A stretch of DNA of 64,000 bases, taken from contig NZ_JAIVFT010000012.1 of NCBI RefSeq assembly GCF_020829665.1, positions 148,420-212,419 of the forward strand, given 5' to 3'. Below, piece by piece: positions 44,157-54,938 of the stretch (position 1 is the first letter of the stretch; each line of letters opens with the position of its first letter). The notes below the pieces were generated by a model, which searched no databases, was not told the DNA's origin, and was given only the letters and a program-made list of their open reading frames with translations. Source of the stretch: Nostoc sp. CHAB 5824. GTDB taxonomy: Bacteria > Cyanobacteriota > Cyanobacteriia > Cyanobacteriales > Nostocaceae. Position numbers and translations under genes: made by a program.

Positions 44157-44553
44157 TTATAATGTTATTGTTTCGGATTTTTGGATAAAAATTTGTTAAA
44201 AAAACCAATCATTGGGCTTATATACTATTAGCGCCTATACTGCCATTAGAGAAACAGCCAGAAACTTTTCTTCCAATCGAGTCAAATATAGCTCTCTTGA
44301 AGTAAACTCCCTTTAGGATCAGAGGCGATCGCTTCATAGTCGGCTCAGACTCCAGCACAAGGATGGCGAGGCTAAAGCAGGATACTATATTGCTCAAAAG
44401 CCACCATTAGTAAATTTTTGAGCAAATATTGAACGCTCAGAACCATAATATCTGGAGCGCTCTAATTGTAGGCATTATTGGATGATTTATTCACTTTTGC
44501 TACTAGATTGCACCCAAATGAAAACTACTATAACTCTTAAGATTTCTCTGCTA
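44157..44553. other. Gene-free stretch between glgX and the SprT-like gene
   Basis: About 400 bp with one HIP1 site (GGCGATCGC, near 44326). It should hold the SprT-like gene promoter and the glgX 3' end. No repeat, RNA or ORF recognised. Confidence 0.4.
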
Positions 44554-46680
44554 CTAAGCAAGACGACGTAACACTATGAGAGAACGGTCTGTAACTGGCA
44601 CAGTTTGCTCACCCATAATCAGTTTTCCTGAGCTAACGAAGCGAGATTGGTTAGTGTCAATAACTATTTCCCATTCCCTATCCTTGAGAACATTAGGTAA
44701 GGCAAACTCAATCATTTCGTAATGAGCATTAAAAAATAGCAGAAAGCTTTCATCAATAATCCGTTCACCACGGGGCCCAGGAGTAACAATGCCCTCGCCA
44801 TTCAAGAAAATTTCCATAGCTTTGGCATAACTAACTAGCCACTGCTTTTCAGTCATTTCGCTACCATCGGCATTAAACCAACCAATATCGCTGATTCCAA
44901 AACCGTGAATAGGACGCCCTTGAAACCACTTACGCCGTTGAAATACTGGATGCTGATGACGAAAATAAATGAGTTCACGGGTAAAATTGAGTAGTTCGGC
45001 ATTAGACTTTTGTAAACTCCAATCACGCCAGGAAATTTCACTATCTTGGCAGTAGACATTGTTGTTACCCTTCTGAGTGCAACCAATTTCATCTCCCCCT
45101 AGTAGCATGGGGATGCCTTGAGACAGCATTAAAGTTGCTAAAAAGTTGCGCCGCTGACGTTGCCGCAAGCGCATCACGTCTGGGTCATCAGTTTCTCCTT
45201 CTACACCGCAATTCCAAGATCGGTTATGGCTTTCCCCATCCCGGTTATCTTCACCATTGGCCTGATTATGCTTTTGGTTGTAGCTGACTAAATCATTGAG
45301 CGTGAAGCCATCATGAGCAGTGATGAAATTAATACTTGCACTGGGATTACGCCCGTTTGCTTGATAAAGGTCAGGGCTGCCAGTAAAACAATAAGCAAAT
45401 TGTCCGAGGCTATCATCCTCACCACGCCAAAAATCCCGCACAGTATCACGATATCTGCCATTCCATTCAGACCAACGTAAAGGAAAATTGCCAACTTGAT
45501 AACCGCCTTCTCCCAAATCCCAAGGTTCAGCAATCAACTTTACATCTGCCAGAACTGGATCTTGATGAATAATATCAAAGAAAGCTGCGAGATTATCTAC
45601 TTCATATAGTTCTCGCGCTAATGCTGATGCTAAATCAAAGCGAAAACCATCAACATGCATTTCTATTACCCAATATCGCAGACTATCCATGATTAACTTC
45701 AGAACTTGGGCATGACGTACATTTAGAGAGTTGCCGCAACCTGTGAAGTCCATATAGTAGCGGGAGTTATCTTTAACTAAGCGGTAGTACACAGCATTAT
45801 CAATGCCTCGCAGCGACAATGTTGGCCCTAAATGATTGCCTTCGCCAGTGTGGTTATAAACTACATCTAAAATTACTTCAATGCCAGCAGAGTGTAAGTC
45901 CTTGACCATCTGCTTAAACTCGGTTACTTGTTGTCCGCGTGAGCCACTAGCACTGTAACCAGAGTAGGGGGTGAAATAATTAATAGAATCGTAACCCCAA
46001 TAATTTTTCAGTCCTTTATCCACTAGAAATCCTGGAGAAGATAAAAAGTGATGTACAGGCATCAATTCTACAGATGTGATTCCTAGTTGTTGGAGATATT
46101 GAATTGCAGCTGGATGTGCCAGCCCTGCATAAGTACCACGTAATTCTTCTGGAATTTCTGGGTGTAGCTTAGTAAAACCCTTAACGTGAGTTTCATAAAT
46201 AATAGTTTCGTGCCACGGCCTACGGAGTAGTTTGTCGTCTCCCCAATCAAAGGACTCATCGACAACAATACACTTGGGCATAATTTCGGCATTATCTAAA
46301 TCGGAAAAAGCTAGGTCTTGCTCTGGTGCATCTAAAGAGTAGCCAAAATTAGCTGAACTCTCGCTAATTTCCCCATCAATTGCCTTGGCATAAGGATCAA
46401 TTAGTAGTTTATTAGGGTTAAAGCGATGACCAACTTCTGGGGCCCAAGGGCCATGAACTCTAAACCCATAGCGTTGCCCAGGCCCTACTCCTGGTAGATA
46501 AGCATGCCAAACAAAATTATTTTTTTCAGTTAAGGGTAAACGAATTTCATTATTATCAGCATCAAATAAACAAAGTTCTACACCTGTTGCATTTTCAGAA
46601 AACAAAGCAAAGTTCGTACCTTTGCCATCCCAACTAGCACCCAAAGGATATACATTCCCAGGCCATACAGCTACATACAT
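44554..46680 (-). CDS. glgX: Glycogen debranching enzyme GlgX (isoamylase type)
   Basis: From ATG at 46680 (MYVAVWPGNVYPLGAS) the protein has 708 residues; a TTG four codons upstream is less likely. An N-terminal CBM48 domain precedes a GH13 barrel with region I DVVYNHTGEG, region II DGFRFDLASAL (nucleophile Asp), region III LIAEPWDLG (acid Glu) and region IV ITAHDGFT. It hydrolyses alpha-1,6 branches during glycogen breakdown. Divergent from the NRPS locus, so not part of it. Confidence 0.96.
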   Translation of the reverse strand: MYVAVWPGNVYPLGASWDGKGTNFALFSENATGVELCLFDADNNEIRLPLTEKNNFVWHAYLPGVGPGQRYGFRVHGPWAPEVGHRFNPNKLLIDPYAKAIDGEISESSANFGYSLDAPEQDLAFSDLDNAEIMPKCIVVDESFDWGDDKLLRRPWHETIIYETHVKGFTKLHPEIPEELRGTYAGLAHPAAIQYLQQLGITSVELMPVHHFLSSPGFLVDKGLKNYWGYDSINYFTPYSGYSASGSRGQQVTEFKQMVKDLHSAGIEVILDVVYNHTGEGNHLGPTLSLRGIDNAVYYRLVKDNSRYYMDFTGCGNSLNVRHAQVLKLIMDSLRYWVIEMHVDGFRFDLASALARELYEVDNLAAFFDIIHQDPVLADVKLIAEPWDLGEGGYQVGNFPLRWSEWNGRYRDTVRDFWRGEDDSLGQFAYCFTGSPDLYQANGRNPSASINFITAHDGFTLNDLVSYNQKHNQANGEDNRDGESHNRSWNCGVEGETDDPDVMRLRQRQRRNFLATLMLSQGIPMLLGGDEIGCTQKGNNNVYCQDSEISWRDWSLQKSNAELLNFTRELIYFRHQHPVFQRRKWFQGRPIHGFGISDIGWFNADGSEMTEKQWLVSYAKAMEIFLNGEGIVTPGPRGERIIDESFLLFFNAHYEMIEFALPNVLKDREWEIVIDTNQSRFVSSGKLIMGEQTVPVTDRSLIVLRRLA

Positions 46681-47247
46681 AAGAAGTACCAAAAGCTAAT
46701 TTTACTGTCATTAAAAAACTTGAAGATATGTTGAATAGTAATTTATGTAAGTTAATTCAACATTAAAGGTAATAAATTTGAGTTAACAAAAAACTACTAT
46801 TTTATAGCTTTTATTTTTAATAATCTTTAAAAGCGGATAATAATAATTTTTTTCCATTTCAAGCTAGAATAAAATTTTTTATTGTTAATTGACAATATTA
46901 GGAACGCCGTTGTTACTGCTTAATCATAAATCTAGTAATAAGTTTATTTACCAAATCTTTCAAGTTTAATAGTTTTACAAAAACCAGCAAACGTCTACAT
47001 CTGCCAAAATGAATAAATTTACTTATATCAGCGTGTAGATTTACTTAAAACATCTTTTGTGAAACCATCATGCCGATTTTTGTATTGACTTATTGTTGTA
47101 GCATTGATCTGCGGTAGCAGACATCATCTACAGTGATAGGATTTTAAACACGGGTTGCTTTTAGAAAATGCGTTATCGTTGTGAAAAAAATAACTTTACT
47201 ATATCAGCCCTCTCTCTTCATACTCTTTTGTTGGCAAAGGTATTGTT
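46681..47247. promoter_or_regulatory. Divergent region between glgX and the NRPS locus
   Basis: 567 bp of AT-rich DNA with both promoters presumably inside. No repeat family member or ORF recognised. An AAAGG lies just before the first NRPS ATG. Confidence 0.4.
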
Positions 47248-50200
47248 ATGAGCCAGTATATTTTCAGTAGCCTCACACCTGATGAAAAACTCAATTTTTC
47301 TGAAGAAACAGAGGTTTTCGTCTTCCCGACTTCTTTCGCCCAACAGCGATTGTGGTTTCTCGATCAGTTAGCACCGGGCAATCCATTTTACAATGTGTCA
47401 ACAGCACTTCGCCTAACAGGTTCCCTCAACTTCACCGCCTTAAAGCAGACATTCAACGAAATTGTCCGTCGCCACGAAACCTTACGCACTACGTTTGTGA
47501 TGGTACAGCAACCAGTGCAGGCGATCGCACCCAGTTTAACCATACCTCTTCCCCTAATAGATATACGCAATTTCGACCAAGAACGTGAGACACAAGTATG
47601 GCGAATTGCAACCGCAGAGGCTCAATATCCTTTCAATCTCACCACCGGGCCATTGCTGCGAGTGAAACTGCTACAACTTGATGAAGCAGAATATGTGCTG
47701 CTGCTAAATCTACATCACATTGTTGCCGATGGCTGGTCAATTGGGGTGCTAATTAGAGAACTGGGGGTATTATACAAAGCCTTAGTAGAAGATAAGCGAT
47801 GTCTGATGTCTACACTCCTGCCAGAATTACCTATTCAGTATGCAGATTTCGCCCAATGGCAACGGGAGTGGCTGCAAGCATTGGGGGCAAACGGCTGTTC
47901 GCCTTTACAAACGCAGTTAGGTTATTGGAAAAAGCAATTAGACGGGATTTCGGTGCTGAATTTACCAAGCGATCGATTAAGACCAGCAGTTCCAACCTAC
48001 AGGGGCGCAAAACAATTTTTAGAATTACCACACTCCTTAACTCAAGCATTAGAGGCACTTAGCTACCAAGAAGATGTAACCTTGTTCATGATTTTGCTAG
48101 CAGCGTTCCAGACTTTGCTCTATCGCTACACCCAGCAAGAGGATATTGCAGTAGGTTCACCTATTGCTAATCGCAACCGTAGCGAACTAGAGGGGTTAAT
48201 TGGTTTTTTTGTCAATAGTTTGGTGCTACGTACAGATATCTCAGGGAACCCGACGTTTCGAGAATTATTAAATCGTGTGCGAGAGGTAACTTTAGGAGCC
48301 TATGCCCATCAGGATTTACCTTTTGAAAAGCTAGTGGAGGAACTTCACCCAGAGCGTGATTTGAGCCGCCATCCCTTATTTCAAGTCGTATTTAGCCTGC
48401 AAAATACTCCAATTGAAGCGCTAGAGCTACCTGGGTTAAAGCTTTCGTTATTCGACTTCGACAGCAAAGTTGCCAAGCTTGATTTAGAGTTCCATCTGTG
48501 GCGAGACTCGGAAACTCTGAAAGGACAAGTGGTGTATAGCACCGATTTATTTGATCAAAGCACCATTACGCGAATGCTAGGGCATTTTCAAATACTTTTA
48601 GAAAGTATTGTCGCCAATCCAAAACAGCGTCTTTCAGATTTAGCTTTACTTACTGAAGGAGAACGGCAACAGTTATTAATCGATTGGAACGACACTAAGA
48701 AAAGTTACCCAGATAACAAGTGTTTTCATCAGTTATTTGAAGCACAGGTGGAGCAAACTCCCGATGCGATCGCACTAGTATTTGGCGAACAACAACTTAG
48801 CTACAAAGAGTTAAATATATGTAGCAACCAACTTGCACATTATCTCAAAAAAATAGGTGTAGAAATTGAAACTTTAGTTGGCATTTGTATAGAGCGATCG
48901 CTAGAAATGATCATCGGGCTATTAGGTATCCTCAAAGCTGGTGGTGCGTACTTACCTTTAGATTCCAGCTATCCCCAAGAGCGTCTTAACTTCATATTGG
49001 AAAATGCACAAGTTTCAGTATTGCTGACACAAAAAAACTTACTTCATAATTTTGCAAAATTCCCAAATAAAACTATTAGTATAGATAAAAACTGGGCAGC
49101 TATTACAAAATATAGCCGAGCAAACCCAACCAGTTGCGTAACTCTTGAAAACTTAGCTTATGTCATCTACACCTCTGGCTCAACAGGGCAGCCAAAAGGC
49201 GTTTTAATAGAACACAGAGGGCTGTCTAATTTGGCAGCAGTTCAGATTGAGGTTTTTAGCTTGCAACCGAATAACCGCATTCTGCAATTTGCATCATTGA
49301 GTTTTGATGCTTCAATTTTTGAGATTGTGATGGCATTGGCAACAGGGGCAACTCTCTATTTAGCAAAGAAAGAAAGTCTTTTACCTGGAAAACCTTTACT
49401 TCAACTATTACGTGAAAAAGCTATTACTCACATCACCGTTCCACCTGCGGTTTTGGCAGTCCTACCTACAAAATCATTACCTGCATTACAAACTATTATT
49501 TGTGCAGGTGAATCATGTTCCGAGGATATAGTAAAAAGTTGGTGGAACTCTGAGCGTCGCTTTTTTAACGCTTACGGCCCTACTGAAGCAACTGTTTGGT
49601 CAACCGTTGCAGAAATTAAATCTTTAAGTGAAAAGCCTCCCATTGGCCGCCCAATTGCCAACACTGAAATTTATATATTAGATAAGCATTTACAACCTGT
49701 ACCAATTGGAATTTTAGGCGAATTATACATTGGTGGTGATGGGCTAGCACGAGGCTACCTCAACAGCCATGAATTAACTACCAAAAAGTTTATTTGCAAT
49801 CCTTTTAATGATATAAAATTAGCAAGGCTTTACAAGACGGGTGATTTAGCCCGATATCGACCAAACGGTAATATCAAATTTTTTGATCGCATCGATAATC
49901 AAGTAAAAATTCGCGGCTTTCGTATTGAATTGTCAGAGATCGAAACAGTTATAAATCAGCATACTAATGTAGAAAAAGCAGTTGTTATTACTCAAGGTAA
50001 TCTATATGATAACAAGCATTTAGTAGCTTACATTGTTACAAAATCAACGCATGAGCAAACAATTATTGAACTACGTCAATTATTAAAAGAGAAATTACCA
50101 GAATACATGATACCAAAAGTTTTTGTAATTTTGGATTCTCTGCCGCTAACAGCTAATGGTAAAGTGGATCGTTATGCACTAAAAGCAGTTGATACTCCCA

Positions 50201-51390
50201 GCCACTCAATAGATAAAACCTTTATTGCTCCTCGTACTCCAACTGAGTCAACCTTGGCAAAAATCTGGGCTGAAGTCCTTAACGTTGAGAGTGTAGGTAT
50301 TCATGACAACTTTTTCGATTTGGGAGGTAATTCGCTGCTGGCTGTACGTTTATTAGACCAGATAAACAAACAGTTTGAGCGTGATTTACCCTTATCTAAC
50401 CTGTTTTTAAATCAAACAATTGAAAGTTTAGCAATTTCTCTATCTTCAAAAACAGATTCTCTGGCGTGGTCTCCTTTAGTTCCGATTCAACAGAATGGAT
50501 CAAATCCACCTTTTTTCTGCGTACATCCAATATTTGGTGTTGTCTTTCCTTATTATGAATTAGCTCATCACTTGGGGAAAAATCAACCATTTTATGGGTT
50601 ACAACCTATTGGAATTGATGGAGAAACTCCGCTAACTCGTATTGAGGATATGGCTAGCCACTACATTGAAGCATTGCGCTCAGTACAGCCGAAAGGCCCT
50701 TATTTTCTAGGAGGTTGGTCTTTCGGAGGATGGGTTGCTTTTGAAATGGCTCGACAACTTCAAAATTCTGGGGAAGAAGTAGCTCTACTTGCTGTGCTTG
50801 ACACTGTAGCACCAATTAAGAGCAATCTACCTTCTTTGAGTAATACTTTCAAGTTTATTTTCACTATAGTAGCGCCATATATGTGGCCATTTTTCCTCGA
50901 TTATTTATGCCTAATTACTGCTCCTAGTAAGAACCGGATTAACAGTTTAACTTCTCGATTTCCTAATTTTAAGAAGTTGGTGCGATACTCCTTTTGGGAG
51001 TCGCTAATGCGATCGCTCAAAACAAATCTGTTCTCGCATTTCATCCAAAAGGAGGATGCCACAGTCAACCTGATATCTCAAGAATCCAAGTTAAGACTTT
51101 TAAGTGAGTCAGCAATTGGCCCTATGCTTCGTGTTTTTAATGCCAATAGCCAAGCAGTTATCAACTACATTCCGCAAGTCTACCCTAAACGAATTAATCT
51201 TTTCAGAACAAGAGTTCAGTCAAGCATTGCCGAGGAAGAGCCGAGTATGGGTTGGAATCAGCTAGCTGTGGGAGGAACAGAAATTCATCACATTCCTGGC
51301 AATCACTTAACTATGTTGAGAAAACCCCATATCCAGGTTCTTGCCGCACAGTTAAGAGCCTGTATTGAGAAAGCACAAACTTTAAAATAA
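47248..51390 (+). CDS. Nonribosomal peptide synthetase, module C-A-T-TE (terminating)
   Basis: The 1380-residue enzyme has a condensation domain (about 25-470, HHIVADG at 155-161), an adenylation domain (about 482-985, YTSGSTGQPKG near 640, YKTGDLAR, NGKVDR), a carrier domain with phosphopantetheine Ser1029 in LGGNSLL, and a type I thioesterase (about 1095-1375) with nucleophile Ser1158 in GGWSFGG. Aligning the A domain to GrsA by eye gives pocket residues D-A-F-T-I-A-A-V-W-K, closest to Phe/Tyr codes, so an aromatic residue is the best guess. The TE would release the peptide by hydrolysis or cyclisation, so this module acts last although its gene is first. No N-terminal docking domain. The next synthetase starts 8 bp after the stop. 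Confidence 0.93.
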   Translation: MSQYIFSSLTPDEKLNFSEETEVFVFPTSFAQQRLWFLDQLAPGNPFYNVSTALRLTGSLNFTALKQTFNEIVRRHETLRTTFVMVQQPVQAIAPSLTIPLPLIDIRNFDQERETQVWRIATAEAQYPFNLTTGPLLRVKLLQLDEAEYVLLLNLHHIVADGWSIGVLIRELGVLYKALVEDKRCLMSTLLPELPIQYADFAQWQREWLQALGANGCSPLQTQLGYWKKQLDGISVLNLPSDRLRPAVPTYRGAKQFLELPHSLTQALEALSYQEDVTLFMILLAAFQTLLYRYTQQEDIAVGSPIANRNRSELEGLIGFFVNSLVLRTDISGNPTFRELLNRVREVTLGAYAHQDLPFEKLVEELHPERDLSRHPLFQVVFSLQNTPIEALELPGLKLSLFDFDSKVAKLDLEFHLWRDSETLKGQVVYSTDLFDQSTITRMLGHFQILLESIVANPKQRLSDLALLTEGERQQLLIDWNDTKKSYPDNKCFHQLFEAQVEQTPDAIALVFGEQQLSYKELNICSNQLAHYLKKIGVEIETLVGICIERSLEMIIGLLGILKAGGAYLPLDSSYPQERLNFILENAQVSVLLTQKNLLHNFAKFPNKTISIDKNWAAITKYSRANPTSCVTLENLAYVIYTSGSTGQPKGVLIEHRGLSNLAAVQIEVFSLQPNNRILQFASLSFDASIFEIVMALATGATLYLAKKESLLPGKPLLQLLREKAITHITVPPAVLAVLPTKSLPALQTIICAGESCSEDIVKSWWNSERRFFNAYGPTEATVWSTVAEIKSLSEKPPIGRPIANTEIYILDKHLQPVPIGILGELYIGGDGLARGYLNSHELTTKKFICNPFNDIKLARLYKTGDLARYRPNGNIKFFDRIDNQVKIRGFRIELSEIETVINQHTNVEKAVVITQGNLYDNKHLVAYIVTKSTHEQTIIELRQLLKEKLPEYMIPKVFVILDSLPLTANGKVDRYALKAVDTPSHSIDKTFIAPRTPTESTLAKIWAEVLNVESVGIHDNFFDLGGNSLLAVRLLDQINKQFERDLPLSNLFLNQTIESLAISLSSKTDSLAWSPLVPIQQNGSNPPFFCVHPIFGVVFPYYELAHHLGKNQPFYGLQPIGIDGETPLTRIEDMASHYIEALRSVQPKGPYFLGGWSFGGWVAFEMARQLQNSGEEVALLAVLDTVAPIKSNLPSLSNTFKFIFTIVAPYMWPFFLDYLCLITAPSKNRINSLTSRFPNFKKLVRYSFWESLMRSLKTNLFSHFIQKEDATVNLISQESKLRLLSESAIGPMLRVFNANSQAVINYIPQVYPKRINLFRTRVQSSIAEEEPSMGWNQLAVGGTEIHHIPGNHLTMLRKPHIQVLAAQLRACIEKAQTLK

Positions 51391-51398
51391 GGATCAAT

Positions 51399-54300
51399 AT
51401 GTCTTCTGAAGAGGTCTTCGTCTTTCCACTATCTTTTGCCCAGCAGCGATTATGGTTCCTCGACCAATTGATCCCTGACAATGCTATTTATAATGTGCTG
51501 ACAGTAATTCGCTTAACAGGCTCGCTTAATTTAACGGCACTGGAGCAGACTTTCAACGAAATTGTGCGTCGTCACGAAACCTTACGCACTACATTTATAG
51601 TGTTGGATGGGCAACCCCTACAGGCGATTGCACCCAGCTTAACAATACCTATTTCTGTCCAAGACTTCCAGCTACTACCAGATGATCGAGGAGAGTTGGA
51701 AGTAAGAAGGAATGTTACCGCAGAGATAGAACATCCCTTCGATTTATCCTCCGGGCCATTGCTACGAGTAAAGTTGCTTATGCTTTCTAACACAGAACAT
51801 ATTCTATTACTGAATATGCACCATATTATCTGTGACGATTGGTCTATTGGGGTGCTGATTCGGGAACTAAGAACCCTGTACACAGCTTTTGCAAAAAATC
51901 AGCCTTCCCCTCTATTAGAACTGCCTCTTCAATACGCCGACTTTGCCCACTGGCAACGCGAGTGGCTACAAAAAGAAGTACTTCAAACGCAGTTAACTTA
52001 TTGGCAGCAGCAATTAAATGGTATTTCTATGCTGCATTTGCCTACCGACAAACCAAGACCAGCTATACAAAGCTATCAAGGATCAACACAATTTTTTGAG
52101 TTACCAAAAAAGCTAACTGATGCACTAGAAAAGCTTTCGCAGCAAGAAGGAGTCACCTTTTTTATGACGCTGCTGGCAGCTTTTAAAACTTTACTCTACC
52201 GCTACACACATCAAGAAGATATTGCAGTAGGTTCGCCAATTGCTAACCGTAACCGCAGCGAAATTGAAGGTCTTATTGGTTTTTTTGTCAATAGTTTAGT
52301 ACTACGCAGCAACTTATCTGGAAACCCAACTTTTCGACAATTGTTAAGTAGAATACGAGAGGTAACACTAGGAGCTTATAGTCAGCAGGATTTGCCATTT
52401 GACAAGCTAGTTGAAGAACTGCATCCAGAGCGAAATTTGAGCTATCATCCGTTATTTCAAGTAGTGTTTAGTTTGCAGAATGCGCCAATGTCGGCACTAG
52501 AACTGCCAGAATTAGTGCCTAGCTTTATGAATATTGATTTAAAAAAAACGCGATTTGATTTGGAACTACACTTATGGAAATGTTCTGATGATTTTAGGAG
52601 TTTATGGGGTGGAAATTGGGAGTATTCTGAAGGACTCCGTGGCGTAATAGTTTACAATACAGATGTATTTCATAAAGCTACTATTAGCCGGATACTGGAA
52701 CATTTTAAAACTCTATTGTCAAGCATTGTTGCAAATCCAGGACAACGCATCGCAAATTTACCGCTATTAAGTGAAGCGGAGCTACATCAGGTATTAGTCG
52801 AATGGAATAATACTAACGCAAATTATCCTCATGATAAGTCTATCCATCAATTGTTTGAAGAGCAGGTACATCATCATCCTGATTCTATAGCATTAATCTT
52901 TGGTAACGATCAACTCACTTATGAAGAGTTGAATAGTCGCAGCAATAAACTAGCACAATACTTAAAAAAAATCGGGGTAGGTTTAGAAACTTTAGTAGGT
53001 ATTTGCATTTCGCAGTCTATAGAGATGATAGTTGGGTTACTAGCCATTTTGAAAGCAGGAGGAGCATATCTTCCTTTAGATCCCAGTTATCCTGAAGAAC
53101 GTCTAAAGTTTATGCTGGAAGATGCACAGGTTTCAGTATTGCTAACACAAGAAAAGTTTCTCAGGTCTTTTGAATGGTTCTTGAATCCAATTGTTTGTAT
53201 AGATAAAGACTGGAAAAATATTACTCAAGAAAATAAAAATAACCTTGAAAGTAGGGTTACATCTAGCAATTTAGCTTATGTTATTTACACTTCTGGTTCT
53301 ACAGGAAAACCCAAGGGAGTAGCTATAAATCACAAAGCTGTAAATCGGCTAGTGTGCAATACAAATTATATAAAATTGGAATCTACAGATAAAATTGCCC
53401 AAGCCTCAAACATTTCTTTTGATGCAGCAACATTTGAGATTTGGGGAGCGCTACTTAATGGCGCTAAACTTGTGGCTCTTAGCAAAGATGTAATCCTTTC
53501 GCCTCATGAATTTGCATTACAGCTACAACAAAAAGAAATTAGCGTCTTGTTTTTGACAACAGCTTTATTTCAACAGATTGCCAGAGATGTTCCGCAAGCT
53601 TTTGCTTCATTGGGATATTTACTATTTGGAGGTGAGGCTGTTGATCCAAGATGGGTTAAAAAGATTATCAAATATGGTGCGCCAAAGCATTTAGTTCATG
53701 TTTATGGGCCTACAGAAAATACAACTTTTTCATCTTATTACTATATACAAGAGCTACCAGAGTCAGCTACATCTATTCCGATTGGTTGCCCTGTCAATAA
53801 TACACACTTTTATATATTAGATACTCATTTACAACCTTTGCCTATTGGCGTTATTGGCGAATTATATATTGGTGGTGATGGTCTGGCACGAGAATATCTC
53901 AATCATACAAAATTAACTACCGAACACTTTATTACAAATCATTTTAGTAATAATTTAAAAACACGTCTTTATAAAACGGGTGATTTAGCCCGCTATTTAC
54001 CAGATGGCAATATTGAATTTTTAGGTCGGATTGACAATCAAGTAAAGATTCGTGGCTTCCGCATTGAATTATCAGAGATTGAAGCGGTGTTGAATGAATA
54101 TCCAGCAGTGAGAGAAACAGTGGTCATTGCCGATGAGGACATACCTGATAATAAGTATTTGGTGGCTTATATTGTTCTTAATCTAGTAGAGACACCAAAT
54201 TTACTATCTCTACTACGTAAATTTCTGAAAGAAAAGTTACCAGAATATATGGTGCCAACAGCCTATGTAATATTGAAATCAATACCATTAACACCTAATG

Positions 54301-54659
54301 GCAAAGTAGACCGTCGTGCTTTACCTAGACCCAATATAGTAGCTTTCGATAGATATGATTATGTAGCACCGCGATCGCAAGTTGAAGAGTTACTTAGGGA
54401 AATTTGGGTTAAAGTCTTGGTAAAAGAGCAGATAGGCGTTCATGATAATTTCTTTGAATTAGGCGGTCATTCTCTACTAGCGACTCAGTTAATTTCCCGA
54501 ATCCGAGATACCTTTCAAATAGATATAACTGTACGCAATTTGTTTGAAGCACCAACTATTGAACAACTTGCTAATTACATTGATACAATGTTTTGGGCAG
54601 CAAAAGGTGCAGATAAAACTGAAACTACAGGACAAGAGCGAGAAGACGTTGAATTTTAA
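51399..54659 (+). CDS. Nonribosomal peptide synthetase, module C-A-T
   Basis: The 1086-residue enzyme has a condensation domain (about 5-440), an adenylation domain (about 455-955, YTSGSTGKPKG, YKTGDLARY, NGKVDRR) and a carrier domain with Ser1025 in LGGHSLL. The condensation active-site motif reads HHIICDD (141-147), with Asp replacing the usual final Gly. Pocket residues read by eye are D-A-F-F-L-G-V-T-F-K, a code associated with Ile, so Ile (or Val) is predicted. The C-terminal tail (about 1065-1086) is polar and acidic (TETTGQEREDVEF) and may dock to another synthetase. It is coupled to the preceding gene by an 8-bp gap that includes AAGGA. Confidence 0.93.
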   Translation: MSSEEVFVFPLSFAQQRLWFLDQLIPDNAIYNVLTVIRLTGSLNLTALEQTFNEIVRRHETLRTTFIVLDGQPLQAIAPSLTIPISVQDFQLLPDDRGELEVRRNVTAEIEHPFDLSSGPLLRVKLLMLSNTEHILLLNMHHIICDDWSIGVLIRELRTLYTAFAKNQPSPLLELPLQYADFAHWQREWLQKEVLQTQLTYWQQQLNGISMLHLPTDKPRPAIQSYQGSTQFFELPKKLTDALEKLSQQEGVTFFMTLLAAFKTLLYRYTHQEDIAVGSPIANRNRSEIEGLIGFFVNSLVLRSNLSGNPTFRQLLSRIREVTLGAYSQQDLPFDKLVEELHPERNLSYHPLFQVVFSLQNAPMSALELPELVPSFMNIDLKKTRFDLELHLWKCSDDFRSLWGGNWEYSEGLRGVIVYNTDVFHKATISRILEHFKTLLSSIVANPGQRIANLPLLSEAELHQVLVEWNNTNANYPHDKSIHQLFEEQVHHHPDSIALIFGNDQLTYEELNSRSNKLAQYLKKIGVGLETLVGICISQSIEMIVGLLAILKAGGAYLPLDPSYPEERLKFMLEDAQVSVLLTQEKFLRSFEWFLNPIVCIDKDWKNITQENKNNLESRVTSSNLAYVIYTSGSTGKPKGVAINHKAVNRLVCNTNYIKLESTDKIAQASNISFDAATFEIWGALLNGAKLVALSKDVILSPHEFALQLQQKEISVLFLTTALFQQIARDVPQAFASLGYLLFGGEAVDPRWVKKIIKYGAPKHLVHVYGPTENTTFSSYYYIQELPESATSIPIGCPVNNTHFYILDTHLQPLPIGVIGELYIGGDGLAREYLNHTKLTTEHFITNHFSNNLKTRLYKTGDLARYLPDGNIEFLGRIDNQVKIRGFRIELSEIEAVLNEYPAVRETVVIADEDIPDNKYLVAYIVLNLVETPNLLSLLRKFLKEKLPEYMVPTAYVILKSIPLTPNGKVDRRALPRPNIVAFDRYDYVAPRSQVEELLREIWVKVLVKEQIGVHDNFFELGGHSLLATQLISRIRDTFQIDITVRNLFEAPTIEQLANYIDTMFWAAKGADKTETTGQEREDVEF

Positions 54660-54938
54660 AGAGAAAAAATATCACCTTATTATTTATGTCATCCGGTATA
54701 TGTGCGCCAGCCGTAGTAACGATTAACTTAAACATTAGGAAAATACGCGAATTGGCTGGGTTTAAACTAAAGGGAATTAATAAAAGCCCTTTGACTTACT
54801 TGTTGATGGTATTTATCTACAGCCTCCCTGTCTGCGTTTTTCAGCCTTGGGAGTTTTTAACAAGCTCACTAAGTTTTTATGCTGCCGTCTTCAGGCAAAA
54901 ATCTCTGGTAGAAATCAACCTGTATTAGGAAGTGGGCT
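54660..54938. other. Spacer between NRPS gene 2 and the glycosyltransferase
   Basis: 279 bp. An 80-codon open frame (54686-54928) lacks a ribosome-binding site and family resemblance, so I do not call it. TTAGGAAGTGGGCT before 54939 is a plausible ribosome-binding site for the next gene. Confidence 0.4.

Noticed and set aside
54686..54928. 80-codon ORF between NRPS gene 2 and the glycosyltransferase
   Set aside because: No ribosome-binding site, no recognisable motif, and it starts within the AT-rich tail of the NRPS gene.
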